Shown in pieces: positions 36,084-48,474 of a DNA stretch of 64,000 bases. The notes beneath the pieces were generated by a model. That model made no database searches and was not told where the DNA came from. It saw nothing but the letters and a program-made list of their open reading frames with translations. A program made the translations under genes and the position numbers. Location of the stretch: positions 16,556,948-16,620,947 of the forward strand of contig NC_133532.1 in NCBI RefSeq assembly GCF_048544455.1, read 5' to 3'. This stretch comes from Silene latifolia. Taxonomy: Eukaryota > Streptophyta > Magnoliopsida > Caryophyllales > Caryophyllaceae. The first letter of the stretch is position 1. The number at the start of each line of letters is the position of its first letter.

Positions 36084-39000
36084 ACCTGGGATATTCTTTA
36101 TATAATGAAAGGAATCAAGCCAAAAAGCTTTCCAGAATTGGCAACCCTCGCTCACGACATGGAAATTACAATCAAAGGGCGTGGGAAAGCTCGATCAACC
36201 TCTTCTAACGCACCAAAAGGAATTCAGAAAGACAGATAAGGGCTTCAAGTCGATAGGAAAAGAAGCAATGGTCGTCGAAACCAGCGGATCGCCCGTGAAG
36301 ATCTCATCAAAACCTAAGTTTGAAAAGAAGAAGGAGTCATATGCTTACAATTATCAGCAGAACTAGCCCACATTAAAAGAGTTACAAGCTATGAAGTACC
36401 CTTTCCCAGACTCTGACCTATCCGGAATGCTAGATGACCTTCTGGAGAAAAAGGTTATACAAGCGCGAGTCCAAGAGACTCGACCAGGCTAACAAGACAA
36501 GTGATCCCAACTATTGTCGCTATCACAGCATCGATAAGTCATCCCCTTGAAAAATGTATAACATGAAAGAGAAAATTATGCAGCTCTTCAGAGACGGAAA
36601 GATTATCCTTGACTTGGATGAAACAGTAGCTACAAATCAAACTACTGCAATATTGGAGCAGCATGAGGAACATGAGGAGCCGACGATGCATCGTGGGTGG
36701 GATGTATGCATGTTGCAATTCGGAAGCCTTGAACCTGTTGCTATATGGTTTCAAAAGCCATCTTCATCCATATCCCCAAAAGCAGGATTAGGTCCTCAAT
36801 ATGAGAAGAATGTAGATGATGATGACGAAGGGTGGACCTTAGTCACTCGCAAGAAGACAAAGAAACAAGTTTGGCAAGTAGTCGAACATGTCCATCATCG
36901 ACAAAAGCAATCAAAGAAGATGAAATCCTGCATGTCTGATGGGGAGAAGAAGTCTGAAACAATGGTCAAACCATGTGTCTTGCCAATCAATATGCCTAAG
37001 CAAAAATCGTTGAGTCATATTGCTCTAGAGGAATTCCTTCCAAGAGATTTCTTGAACAATGTTACCGTATGTACCATTTTCGCAGAGGTCATGATGATAA
37101 AGAAAAAGTAAAGGAAAACGAAGCAGATGATGCGGTACCATCACAACAATTGGAACCTTACCCTTAAAAGGAAAATGAAGTTGTAAAGGCTCTCAACGCT
37201 CTTCCCGCAAATATGGGGTGGAGACAAATCTTTCACCTGCCGAAAGAGAAGCATCAGATAATACTCCAAGGACTTGATAAACCGTAACTATATACTGGCA
37301 AGATGAAAGATGTAGGAGAGCATGCAGAGCCATCAACACAATGTGTCTCCCGCAATGCACGCCTTGACCTTTCGGATGAAGATCGCTTCTTGGTTCCAAG
37401 CCTCACAATAGGCCGCTATATGTGTCAGGCTACATTCGAGGACAAAAAGTCAACAGAATCTTAATAGATGGAGGCTCAAGAGTAAATCTCATGCCAAAAG
37501 CAACCATGAAAGAGCTAGGCATCACGGTTAATGAACTTTCCAGCAGCCGAATAGTTATTCACGGTTTCAACTTAAATGGAGAGCGGGCTATTGGCATGAT
37601 TCGTGTGAACCTTAGCATGGGCGACTTGTCATCTGAAACACTCTTCCATGTCATCGAGGCCAAGACATCCTTCAAGTTATTATTAGGTCGACCATGGAAA
37701 CATGAAAATGGAGTCGTTGCATCAACCCTCCATCAATGCTTGAAGTATTATCGCGGCGGTGAAAGGAAGATAAATGGAGACGCCAAGCCTTTCACTAAGG
37801 CTGACTCTTTCTTCGCTGACGCAAAGTTCTTTGAGGAAAATGGTACTTCTAGTGAGTTTATGCCAACTACCATTTCTTCAACTGGAAAAGGAGGTAAGCT
37901 GAAAGAGAATAGCAAAGAAGATATTGTTACGAGTCATGTTAAAGAAAATGATAAGCAAAATATAGACAACGCTAGTGAAGCATCTACTCCCGTTACATCA
38001 CCCAAGAAGCAAGAAATGCCACATAAGTTTACCTCGCCAGTATTGCGGTATATTCCCAAGTCTCGCCGAAAAGAAGGAGATAGTCCTTTTGCAGAATGTC
38101 TAACAAAGAGAGATCTTAAAGACAAAAGTAAACCAACTCCAATGATCAAGCAAGAATGGATGGCGAAAGTCACCACACCTCTTCCAAGTTCAAACCAAAT
38201 GATAGTTATGAGACCTCCTCCAGTTGGTTTCGTCTGTTCATCAAACCAATCATCAAGCGATCAAAATGTGGGAATATTTCATTCCAACGCATACAAGCTA
38301 CTGGAAAAGGCAGGTTACGACTTTACAAAACCAAATCCGCTTGGGAAAGTTGTAGAAGTTGAACCATATGGGCTTAACAAAACGCAACAGGAGTTGTACA
38401 AGCAAGAAGGAAGCTTTATAGAGACTAAAGCAGGGCTTGGTTATAAGTCTCCCACACCCGTGAAGATCAGTGCTCGTAGGAACAGAACCTCTACATCTTC
38501 ACAACATATCACAGTGGAAGAGGCGGAAGAGAATGAAGCAGAAGATATTAAAAGACCATCAACATCTTCAGTCTTCGACAGGATAAGTCCACCTGCACAG
38601 AGAGACCGTCCTTCTGTATTCGACAGGCTGGGGAGACCGAGTTCTACAACAAATCGCCCTTCTGTCTTAGCTCGACTGGATAAACGAGGAGCAAGTAAAG
38701 TTAAGTCATCAACCCCTCCGCCGTGTACAAGCAAGAAGGGTGCATTAAGTAATCGTTTGGGTGTTCGTTCAAACACGGTCTTCACTCGTTTAGGAGCCTC
38801 CAATAATGATAGTGGTAAGACTTTTCTGTGCTCAACTTCCGTGGAAGAAAACGATGAAGAAGTAAGCATAAATGATGACTTGAGAAGCGCAATACCCTCT
38901 CGCATGAAGCGTTTGCAAGTGGTGGACATCATCCAGCATGAGCCACTAAAAGCACGAAGACGAGTATTAGTTCTCACTGGTCTCTCCTCAAACAATGTTG

Positions 39001-42000
39001 AAGAGTCTAAACCTCCATCTTCACACTCCCGTGATGCAAAAGACTTGGAAATTGTGACTTCTTATCATATCACTGCAGAAGAGATACCTGATGACAATGA
39101 AGAGGTAGAGGCTGACAAGGCACCTGAAACACTTGAAGATGAGGTACAGTCAACCGTAGACGATTTAAAAGAACTAAACCTAGGAACTGATGAAGATCCT
39201 CGTCCAATCTACGTCAGTGCTCTGTTGACTAAAGAGGAAGAAGAGGAATACTACAAATTGTTGGTTGAGTACAAGGACGTCTTCGCTTGGAGCTACAAGG
39301 AAATGCTTGGACTAAGCCCAAAAATTGCAGTTCATCGATTGGCAATCAGAAAAGGAATCAGTCCTAGAAAGCAATCTCAACGTCGCTTTAGGACGGAGCT
39401 TATACCTGAAATCGAAAAAGAGGTTAACAAACTCATTGAGGCTGGATTTATTCGTGAAGTCAGATATCCTACCTGGATAGCCAACATTGTTCCAGTCAGG
39501 AAGAAAAATGGGCAACTACGTGTATGCGTCGACTTCAGAGATCTTAATGATGCATGTCCAAAGGACGACTTCCCTTTGCCAGTTACAGAGTTGATGATTG
39601 ACGCAACCACTGGTCACGAAGCACTCTCATTCATGGATTGTACTACGGGTTACAATCAAATACATATGGCACCTGAAGATCAAGAAGCAACAGGTTTTCG
39701 AACCCCAAAAGGAATATTCTGCTACACGGTCATGCCGTTTGGACTAAAAAATGTTGGGGCCACATATCAGCGAGCAATGCAAAAGATCTTTGATGACATG
39801 TTGCATAAAACGTTAGAATGTTATGTCGACGACGTGGTTGTCAAATCAAAGAAAAGAAAAGACCATGTTAAAGACCTTCGGACCATCTTTGAGAGACTTA
39901 GAAAATGTCAACTCAAGATGAACCCACTCAAATGTGCATTCGGCATCACATCCGGGAAGTTCTTGGGTTCGTGGTAAGGCATAGAGGCATTGAAATCGAC
40001 CAGACAAAAATCAAAGCTATCGACGAAATGCCAGAACCAAAGACGTTGAAGGAGCTGCGTGGGTTGCAGGGACGTTTGGCATACATTCGAAGGTTCATCT
40101 CTAACCTAGCAGGACGTTGTCAGCCGTTCAGTCATCTCATGAAAAAGGATGCTCCATTCTCATTCTATACATCGCCGCACAAGAACGATCGCTGGGGGCA
40201 ATGTGTGCGCAAGAAATTGAAGACCGCAAGGAGAGAGCACTCTACTACTTGAGTCGTACCTTGGTTGGAGCTGAATTAAATTACTCGCCCATAGAGAAGA
40301 TATGTCTTGCTTTGGTGTTCGCCATCCAGAAGTTGAGGCACTACATGCAGGCGCATACCATACACGTGGTCTCAAAAGCTGATCCAATCAAGTACATACT
40401 CTCAAGACCAGTCTTATCTGGAAGACTTGCGAAATGGGCAGTGCTACTTAAACAGTATGACTTAGTGTTTATGTCTCAAAAAGCAGTAAAAGGTCAGGTT
40501 ATTGCAGATTTCTTCGCTGATCATCCAGTCCCAGCAGAGTGGGAACTTTCAGACGAACTACCAGGAGAAGAAATTTTTTACGTGGACATTTTACCGCCAT
40601 GGCAAATGTACTTCGACGGTGCTGCAAGGCGAGACGAAGCTGGAGCCAGAGTTGTGTTCATATCTCCGCAAAACCATGTAATGCCATACTCATTTACACT
40701 CACACAGTTTTGCTCAAATAACGTGGCAGAATACCAAGCTTTGATATTAGGTCTTCAAATGGCAATTGAAATAGGCGTAAGGGACATGGATATTTACGGA
40801 GACTCACAATTGGTGATCAGCCAAGTCCTCGACAAGTATGAGGTAAGAAAGGAAGACTTGATTCCCTACCATCGACAGGCGCTGCAACTGCTTAATCAAC
40901 TTGACTCCATCAATATTGGTCATGTACCGAGGAGTGCCAATAAGTTGGCTGACGCGCTTGCTAACCTTGCAGCCACTTTGGCATGGGGCGAGAAGAATCT
41001 ATGCAAGTACCATCTGCAATCATTTGGCAATACCTTTGCTTGAAGCAGTAGAAGATATAAATACAACAAACATGATTTGCGTCTACACACGGTGATGAAG
41101 ATGATCTGGCGCCACCTATCATCGATTTCTTGGACCACCAAAAATTACCTGATGATCCCAGGCACAAGGTAGAGGTATGCCGACGTGCTCCAAAATTTAT
41201 TCATTACAAAGGGACGCTCTACAGACGCTCTTTCTTAGGACACTAGTTGAGATGTCTATATAAAGATGAAGCTACTGAAGCAATGCACGAAGCTCACTCT
41301 GGTATTTGTGGCGCTCACCAATCTGGACCTAAACTTTATGATCGTGTAAAGAGAATGGGATATTACTGGCCAACCATGGTTCAAGACTGCATGGACTTCG
41401 CGAAGAAATGTCAACCCTGTCAGTTCTACGCAAACTTCATACATCAGCCACCGGAGCCATTACACCCGACTGTATCTTCATTGCCCTTTGAAACTTGGGG
41501 ACTTGACATTGTGGGACCTCTCACTCCGAAAGCCTCGAATGGACACGAGTATATTCTCGCTGGTACTGACTATTTCTCAAAATGGGCAGAAGCCATCACA
41601 TTACGGGAAGTCAAGAAGGAAAATGTTGTGAATTTCATCCGAACTCAAATAATATATAGATATGGTGTACCACAACGTATCATAACTGATAATGGGAAAC
41701 AGTTCGATAACCATCTGATGACAAGTTTAGGAGAGAAGTTCAAATTCGGAAAGATAAGTCATCGATGTACAACGCTCCCGCAAATGGCTTGGTGAAGGCT
41801 TTAACAAGACACTTTGCAACTTGTTGAGAAAAGTAGTAGCAAAATCAAAACGAGATTGGCATGAAAGAATTGGCGAGGCATTGTGGGCCTATCGCACCAC
41901 ATACAAAACTCCTACTCAAGCAACCCCGTATGCATTAGTGTATGGAGTAGAAGCCGTGTTGCCGTTAGAAATGCAAATCCCATCCTTACGCATTGCTATT

Positions 42001-42351
42001 CAAGAGGAACTTACAGAGGATGAAAATGACAAGTTACGTTTAGCAGAGTTAGAGGCACTCGATGAAAAAAGACTAGATGCCCAACAGAAGCTCCAATGTT
42101 ATCAAGCAAGGTTGTCGCGAGCATTCAACAAAAAAGTACGTCCTCGTTCTTTTCAAGTAGGAGACCTAGTCCTTGCAATACGAAGACCAATTATCACCTC
42201 TCACAAGCCAGTTGGTAAATTCACCTCAAAGTGGGATGGCCCGTATGTGGTACAAGAAGTCTACACAAATGTTGCATATAAGATTGCGGATGAAGACGGT
42301 GTGCTCATAGGCCCAATAAATGGGAAATTTCTCAAACGTTACTACTCTTAA
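36084..42351 (+). pseudogene. E1 gag remainder and pol region
   Basis: After the E2 insertion, E1 gag resumes (…MTWDILYIMKGIKPKSFPEL…). It is followed by a protease with ILIDGGSRVNLMP near 37460 and LLLGRPWKH near 37680, then a long linker. The reverse transcriptase lies at about 39240-39980 with VCVDFRDLNDACPKDDFPL, MPFGL and YVDDVVVKSK (near 39823). RNase H (MYFDGAARRDEAG near 40608) is followed by integrase from about 41250, with WGLDIVGPL and ITDNGKQF, ending in FLKRYYS near 42350. Gypsy order, Tat-like sequence. About five lesions. Confidence 0.88.
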
Positions 42352-42359
42352 AACAACAC

Positions 42360-42455
42360 CATGCTCCTAAGCAAGAGCGTAAACTGCAAGCCATGCTCCT
42401 AAGCAAGAGCGTAAACTGCAAGCCATGCTCCTAAGCAAGAGTCAAAACTGCAAAC
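42360..42455 (+). repeat. Tandem repeat, 3 x 32 bp, after E1 pol
   Basis: Copies start at 42360, 42392 and 42424. The unit reads CATGCTCCTAAGCAAGAGCG then TAAACTGCAAGC. It begins just after the pol end, at the start of the untranslated region. Confidence 0.92.
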
Positions 42456-42571
42456 CTCTATGAACTACGTCGGCTTGATCTTGTGAAGTACTGTTTCTAC
42501 TTTGCAAGTACGTAGGCAACTTGGGTGAACATGTAGCCTGAGTGCACACACACACAAAAAAATGTGTATCA

Positions 42572-42572
<1 letters not shown>

Positions 42573-42606
<34 letters not shown>
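42573..42606 (+). repeat. A34 homopolymer
   Basis: An uninterrupted A run between E1 pol and the antisense gene. No target duplication or retroposed body was seen next to it. Confidence 0.85.
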
Positions 42607-42607
<1 letters not shown>

Positions 42608-42954
42608 GTTTTACCGCTCCTGGCCCGCATGAGCTTAAACTGTGAACGGCTAAATCTAAAAATCACGTGTCTGTTACGTTATATCTTATACATAGATATA
42701 GTCTAACAGCCGAATGCAAATTTATAATGTAACATACATTTATATTATATCCAAAAGAGAGAAGTGCGCAGCATATCAGCTAAACACAAAATTACCACGT
42801 ACAACAAAACAGTACGAATACAAAAAAAAGTACGTGTGTATACCGAAAACTATAACTCTTACTTACTAAGTTATAACGTACCTCGTTATCATGTCAAAAT
42901 AAAAATGGGTACGTATACAAAAAAAAAGGATGGTGACCTATGATAAAATTTATC

Positions 42955-45900
42955 CTAGAGTACCAAATCCATCCAAGCATCTGGGTCCAACGATGATTGC
43001 AATTCCAGGACTAAACGTCTCTTCTCCTCAAGAACGGCTACATATTCTGCACTCAATTGCGGGGTGGCCTCCAATTTAGCGATCTTCGACCCTCTTGTTT
43101 CAATTTGGTCTTGAGCAGCCTTGCGGGATCTTTCAAGATTTTCCATGTCACTAGCTAACTGACGATATGCTTGATGAGCTTTTTCTAACGTATCTTCCAG
43201 TTTAGCTATCTCCTTGCCTACATCGGACATCTTTTCCGCTATAGCGAGACAAGCCGCCTCGGCATCAGCAAGAACATGACTATCTTTTTCGAGCCCTTCG
43301 CGCTCTTCAGTAATTTTTTTGCCCAAATCCTCATGGCGAAGACGGTCCCTGGTAGCTTCTTCTATAAAGCGGAAAGCTTTGACGGTGGCGACATACGACT
43401 CTATCTTGTCTTGAAGACGAGTTGGATCTCCTTTAAAGTGTGTTATACATTTGTAAACCAAGGTGGCTTCTTTCCCAATTTTCTCGACATCTGCAAAAGC
43501 TGCCTCTTTTACGGTCTTCAACAAACTACTAGCAGCCAACTTCAAACCTGTATGTAAAATCCCTTTTACTGGTGTTTCTGGCATAATTGTAATCACAGAT
43601 GGCGCGGAGATGTTCAAGTTTGGATGCACGTTGACTAATGTACCAAGCGCCCTCTTGTGGAGTTCAAGATCTTGTCTCGCAACTGCTTTTAGGGAGTGAG
43701 GACTTTGAACAGACGGTTGACTGGTAGAGGTTGACTGGGCCATTGTTTTGTTCTTCGGATGAGATGATTCTATTTTACCTTCGTCAACAGGATGTTTGAA
43801 ATTTTTTAACTCCTTGCCTTTGCGTGGATTCAGTCGGTCAACAACATCAAGAAGAGGTTCACCTATCAAATTTGGCACTTCTTTCTCGAGGTTAAATTCT
43901 CCGTCCTGCAAAAAGAAATTTTAAAAATAAATAAATAAATATATATAATAATAAAATAAATAAAATAAAATAAAATAAGTTGATAACAAGAATTAAAGGT
44001 GTACTACCAGAATCAATTTTGAGGGATTATCAGAGAATTCTGGTATGTTTGCAAAGAGGTCCACGTCAACTCGACTAAGGTTTCGCACATCAATAGTAGC
44101 AGCTGCTGTGCCTTTATCAACTTCTCCTCTGGCTTTATCAACGTCTCCTCGACGCCTATGTTTGAAGTTGGTGTCCGACTCCCCATCATCACTATCCACT
44201 CCTCCCGCAATAATATGATTTGGTTGCGAACCGCCCGCCTGGTTTCTCGGAGATTGAATTAAGGATGGTGTCTCACCAGAGCCTTCAGTTATGGAATGAT
44301 TCGGCGACGTACGTGTTGCACTTTTTTTCCCATGACTTTTAGATAACTTCTTGGTCGGATCAGGTTCTATTACCGAATTCAGCACATGAGCTTTTGCTAA
44401 CAAGTCCTTTACATCTACCTTGCTCCACCACTTTTCAAAAGCTACCGAATTAAAATCGCGCCACTTTGACCTTGGAGGAGGAAACAAATGCACCCGAGAT
44501 CGACTACCTTCAAATAAAATCATTCGCCATTTTTTGAGAGCTTCTTTGCAAGATACATGTTTAGCATTTGAAGTAAGAGTCTTTGGGAAGCCCTTTGAGA
44601 AACCAAATTGTTTGGAAAACCGATATGAGGTGTATGGTCGGAGCACAAATAATGCACCGGAGCGTAATGGAAAGTATGCGAGACGTAAACAAATGAAATA
44701 GCTGAAGTTTACTTTATCTAAGGCTCCATCATCGTGCAAACATACACCTTTGTCAAAGAATTTAGTAATACAGCCAAGATTGATGGATCGTCCCTCGTGA
44801 ATAAGTCTACGAGCTTCGTCATCTCTGAAAAATTTTGCGTGTTGCGCACCAGAATAAAGCACCATTCTTGGACCCCTCGGGCATGGTTCAACTTCATGAT
44901 GTGTCCTGAAATAATGAGCAAGCCAGCCATACAGATAATGGGCAGGGAAAACAGAACCCGAATAACCAGGCTTGGGAGATGTAGAAATCATGTTGAGCCC
45001 TCGATAAATACTAGCTAACACCGGCGGCGCAAAACTAAATACTTCTCCACGAGCCATCAAGCTTGCTACCTCAAATGTTTCTGGTCTAATAAGTCGATCT
45101 TCAGATTCCGGGAGTACAAAGTTACATAACCAACATGACAAGAAGGTTGCTAAATATGTTGTTTGCTTCCGACTTTCATGAACGATTCCCAATGACTCAA
45201 ATATTTTTGCCTCTTCAGCTGTCCAGACAAGCGGTTTTGGGTCAATTTTTCCAGAAGGGTTTCCCGTGAATTTAGGAGGATTCTTGCTCTCTCGTCGTCG
45301 TTTCGGGGGCATTTTATATACATGAGACCTCTTGCACCAAAACTCAATCCACTGCTGTGAAGTGACACCTTTGACACCTTTTCCACCAGACTGTATTTTA
45401 AGACGATGATAAACAACCAGTAGGAAATGACATGCTCGGGGGATTACCCGAACACCTTGAGCATCAAGAGCATGTAAGTTGTCAAAACTAGGAAGCGCTT
45501 CATCATAAATTGATCCAAGGATAGGCAAACCGAGACGATGGAGATCCCATAGTGAAATAGAAAATTCTCCGAACATAGTATGAAGTGTGTTGGTACTGGA
45601 ACACCAAGCTTCTAGGAATGCACGCAAAATACAAGGTTCTCGGACATAAGAATATAATGAAGCATACACCGCATCATAAATTGAACAATTTTTTAGGACG
45701 GCTCCGTATCTAGCAAGAACATCTTCGATCCATTCCCAATATCCTCCGATGGAACTTGATTCTCCGGGAATTTGAATAACGCAACAACCCCATCTGGTAT
45801 CTCCGGAAATAATTCTACGCCCCAAAAGTGGAAATATTTCATCTTGCATAGGTTGTGTAGGTAAAGTACTGATAAGAGTATGACCACGAGTCCCATAAGC

Positions 45901-46089
45901 GCTCGGCCTAGCAGGAATTGACATGTTTTCTTGAAAATCCGCCGGGGTAATAGTATTAACCAGTTCACGCTGAGCACGCAATAATGATTTGTAAACAGGA
46001 AGGCTGGTCTCGGACTCTTCACCATGGTCACCATTGTTAATACACAAGTATTTTCGATCACCCTTGAGACGTTCAACAAAGTGCGCCAT
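42955..46089 (-). CDS. E1 antisense gene: plant mobile domain protein with coiled-coil tail
   Basis: The first exon runs from ATG 46089 to a donor at 44008 (ATTCTG|GTAGTA), about 694 codons. The second runs from 43905 (acceptor TTTTTGCAG) to 42955, about 316 codons. The phase is kept, so both parts appear open. The first exon shows PMD features: a central block with LHTMFGEFSISLWDLHRLGLP (19 of these residues from about 45520-45580), W-rich segments and a Lys/Arg/Pro stretch (KMPPKRRRESKNPP). The second exon is a long Glu/Lys/Ala coiled coil (LAIAEKMSDVGKEIAKLEDT). Proteins of this kind occur in Tat retrotransposons and in Mutator elements. Their role in the element is not known. It lies opposite to E1 pol, and its promoter is probably near 47785. 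Confidence 0.75.
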
Positions 46090-46485
46090 GTCGAGGTGTA
46101 TACCTGTTTCAAAAAAAAAATGTCCGTCAAGAGTGAATAATAAGCACCCTAAGAAGCAAAGAAGGCAAAATATACATATTCACAAAGCATTTATATGGCT
46201 AGAATGTGATGACAAGAGGGACTATTCTTACAAGAGTAGCGATAAACCTCTAATGTGTTAATCAAATGGCGATATCGTTTTACCGTTTGAAGCTGTAAGA
46301 ACAACAATCAGTGATCAGTATAATGAACAAGGTGTAAATAAAATCTTACCTTAAACATGAGCAACCAACATGGCAACAAATATTGACAATGAAGGAGGGT
46401 GTACGTGGTATTTCATGTTTAAAATGTATACGTCATTTTAATGTGATCAAACCTACTTGCTGCTTTGAAGTCCTTCAAAGAATTA

Positions 46486-46486
<1 letters not shown>

Positions 46487-46526
<40 letters not shown>
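46487..46526 (+). repeat. A40 homopolymer
   Basis: Uninterrupted A run upstream of the antisense gene. Such a length is likely to vary between copies or reads. Confidence 0.85.
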
Positions 46527-46528
<2 letters not shown>

Positions 46529-47782
46529 TTACTGCAAGGTGGTGGAAACTAGAAAACGTAAGACTAAATTAAAGAAATACCATGACAAGATGCACAAACA
46601 AGCAAACAAGTCCTATACAAATTGATTGAGAGGATGAACATGTAAACCCAAAACTTACCCAAGATTGTTAAAAAAAAAAACAAAAAAACAGAGAGGAGGA
46701 GAACACACTCAAGTTTGTGTCTCAGTTCACTACCATAATGGCATAATCCATCTCATCATTTGGAAGTATAAGAGTGGCAGAAAATGAAGTTTAAATGGCA
46801 GGTCTAAGATTAGTACGCAGACGGTCTCTTCTCATTTAAGCGAAGACAGGCGCGCTTATCACCGTAATTATTCGCGATATTATCAAAAGAAGGCAGGTGC
46901 ATAAAACAAAGAATGGATACTATGGCAGGTTTAGATCAAGTTCAGTGTAAAAGTTCGACTAAAAGACTGACCAAGTATGCATCCCTCGAAGAAATAAAAA
47001 AAAATTCGTAATTGTATACTACACAAGCAATGATATGCAGTAGGTCTTCATCAAAAGTGGGGCTTGGGCCTTTTAACTTCAAACCAATATACCCCCGACA
47101 AACCAGTTCAAAAAACATCTCGTTGAGAATCAAAGAGAGAAGACTCGCAATTTTTAAGAATATCAGTCCGTCTACTGGAACTAAGTAGTAGCTAAATATC
47201 TTCCTAGCAATCAAACCCAATCAAGAAAGAATATTAAGACACTCTCTTCCTATGTAAAGTACAACGAAAGTACCTCTGTTCTTCGACGTCGATGATATGG
47301 GCAGCTGCTATGCACAATAAAGAAACTAGTAATTACTTTACTCGCTCAATCGTCAGTGTCGTCCTGCTTTCGAGGAACAAGACGGCTCCAAAGAAAGTCG
47401 AAACAGTTCGCCACTCTCGATTCGACCTTACACCTATCAAGCACAAATTCAAGTATTCATCTATCCGTGAATAATTAACAGAGCAATGGCTGCAAAAGGA
47501 AAGGAGAAAGACAGATTTTTTAAATGGAATAAACACAAAGGAAGGAAACTGAACAACCTGAGTCAGTATCAAGCTTAATTCATAAAAGCTAAACAAGTGA
47601 CCATATGAGTTCAAAAAAAAAACGTACAAGGAAGATGGTGATAACATGGTCAAGTATAAATATAAACCACAAGCAAGATTTAAAGGACCAAAGAATGAAC
47701 AATGGAGTCATTAAGGAGTACCTCTTATTTGAAGAACGTAAAGCTTGTGTCAAATGTGATATGAAGATGCATACGTGAGAAG

Positions 47783-47790
47783 TATATATA
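47783..47790 (-). promoter_or_regulatory. TATA box of the E1 antisense transcript
   Basis: TATATATA on the minus strand in the context CCTCC-TATATATA-CTTCTC. It lies 15 bp from the Mutator target duplication (47806-47814). It would start transcription about 30 bp downstream, toward the PMD gene. Confidence 0.55.
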
Positions 47791-47805
47791 GGAGGAATTT
47801 ATGAT

Positions 47806-47814
47806 TAAAAAAAT
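47806..47814. repeat. Target site duplication of the Mutator element, left
   Basis: TAAAAAAAT, repeated exactly at 57017-57025. Nine bases is the usual Mutator duplication length. Confidence 0.85.
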
Positions 47815-48250
47815 GAATTTTTTGGTTTATTAGCGTTATTAAGCAAACTAATTAGATAATTAGCGTTGAGTTGAAATTATTTACGTTTCTAGTGTCCACG
47901 TCATCACTTTATTTTTTTTCGCAGATTTTCAACAAAGCCGCTAATGTTCTTAGCGGCTTTGTCAACTTTTAAAAAAAAAAAGCAAACACCATAAGCCGCT
48001 GAGGTTCTTAGCGGCTTTACATGAGGAAATTGGAAAAAAAATGCTGAAGCAATCCAGTAGCTACTGGACTCCAGAAATGCGAAAAAACAGACAAAGCCGC
48101 TGAGGTTCTTAGCGGCTTTGTGTAATTTTCACAAAAAAAAAAGAAAAACCCCCCTAAGCCGCTGAGGACCTTAGCGGCTTTCCTAAGTTTTTGAAAAAAA
48201 TAAAAGCTGCAACTACAGCTACCTCCCACCCACGATTTGGGACGAAATAC
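47815..48250 (+). repeat. MULE left terminal inverted repeat
   Basis: Degenerate outer 100 bp matches the right end inverted. Four palindromes follow at about 47934-47961, 47992-48018, 48092-48120 and 48155-48181, and a CCAGTAGCTACTGGACTCCAG block at about 48053-48074 has an inverted partner at 56818-56831. The inner border is approximate. Confidence 0.8.
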
Positions 48251-48474
48251 AATAACAGAAACCTGCAAATAAAGCTCCAAACTCAGCATGAACAATCACA
48301 CACACACATGATTGAATTTCCGAAAACATGTTTCATTTGATTGAAAACGTAAAATAAAAGATAGTGCATACAAAGTACTTATAAGGTACCAAATCTAAAG
48401 TTCAAACAAAGTAGCTAAAAGTGTTTTACATTGTTAACAATTCCAACTAATTTTACTTTGAAATCAAACTAATC

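Larger units (their letters stand above)
46090..47805 (-). other. Leader and promoter region of the E1 antisense gene
   Basis: No clear coding. A 40-base A tract lies at 46487-46526. On the minus strand the region starts with a TATA box and contains acceptor-like sites (for example TTTGAAACAG just before the ATG), so a spliced leader is possible. This is inference. Confidence 0.45.

Noticed and set aside
42573-42606. Poly(A) tail of a LINE or processed pseudogene
   Set aside because: No coding body upstream other than E1 sequence and no target duplication.
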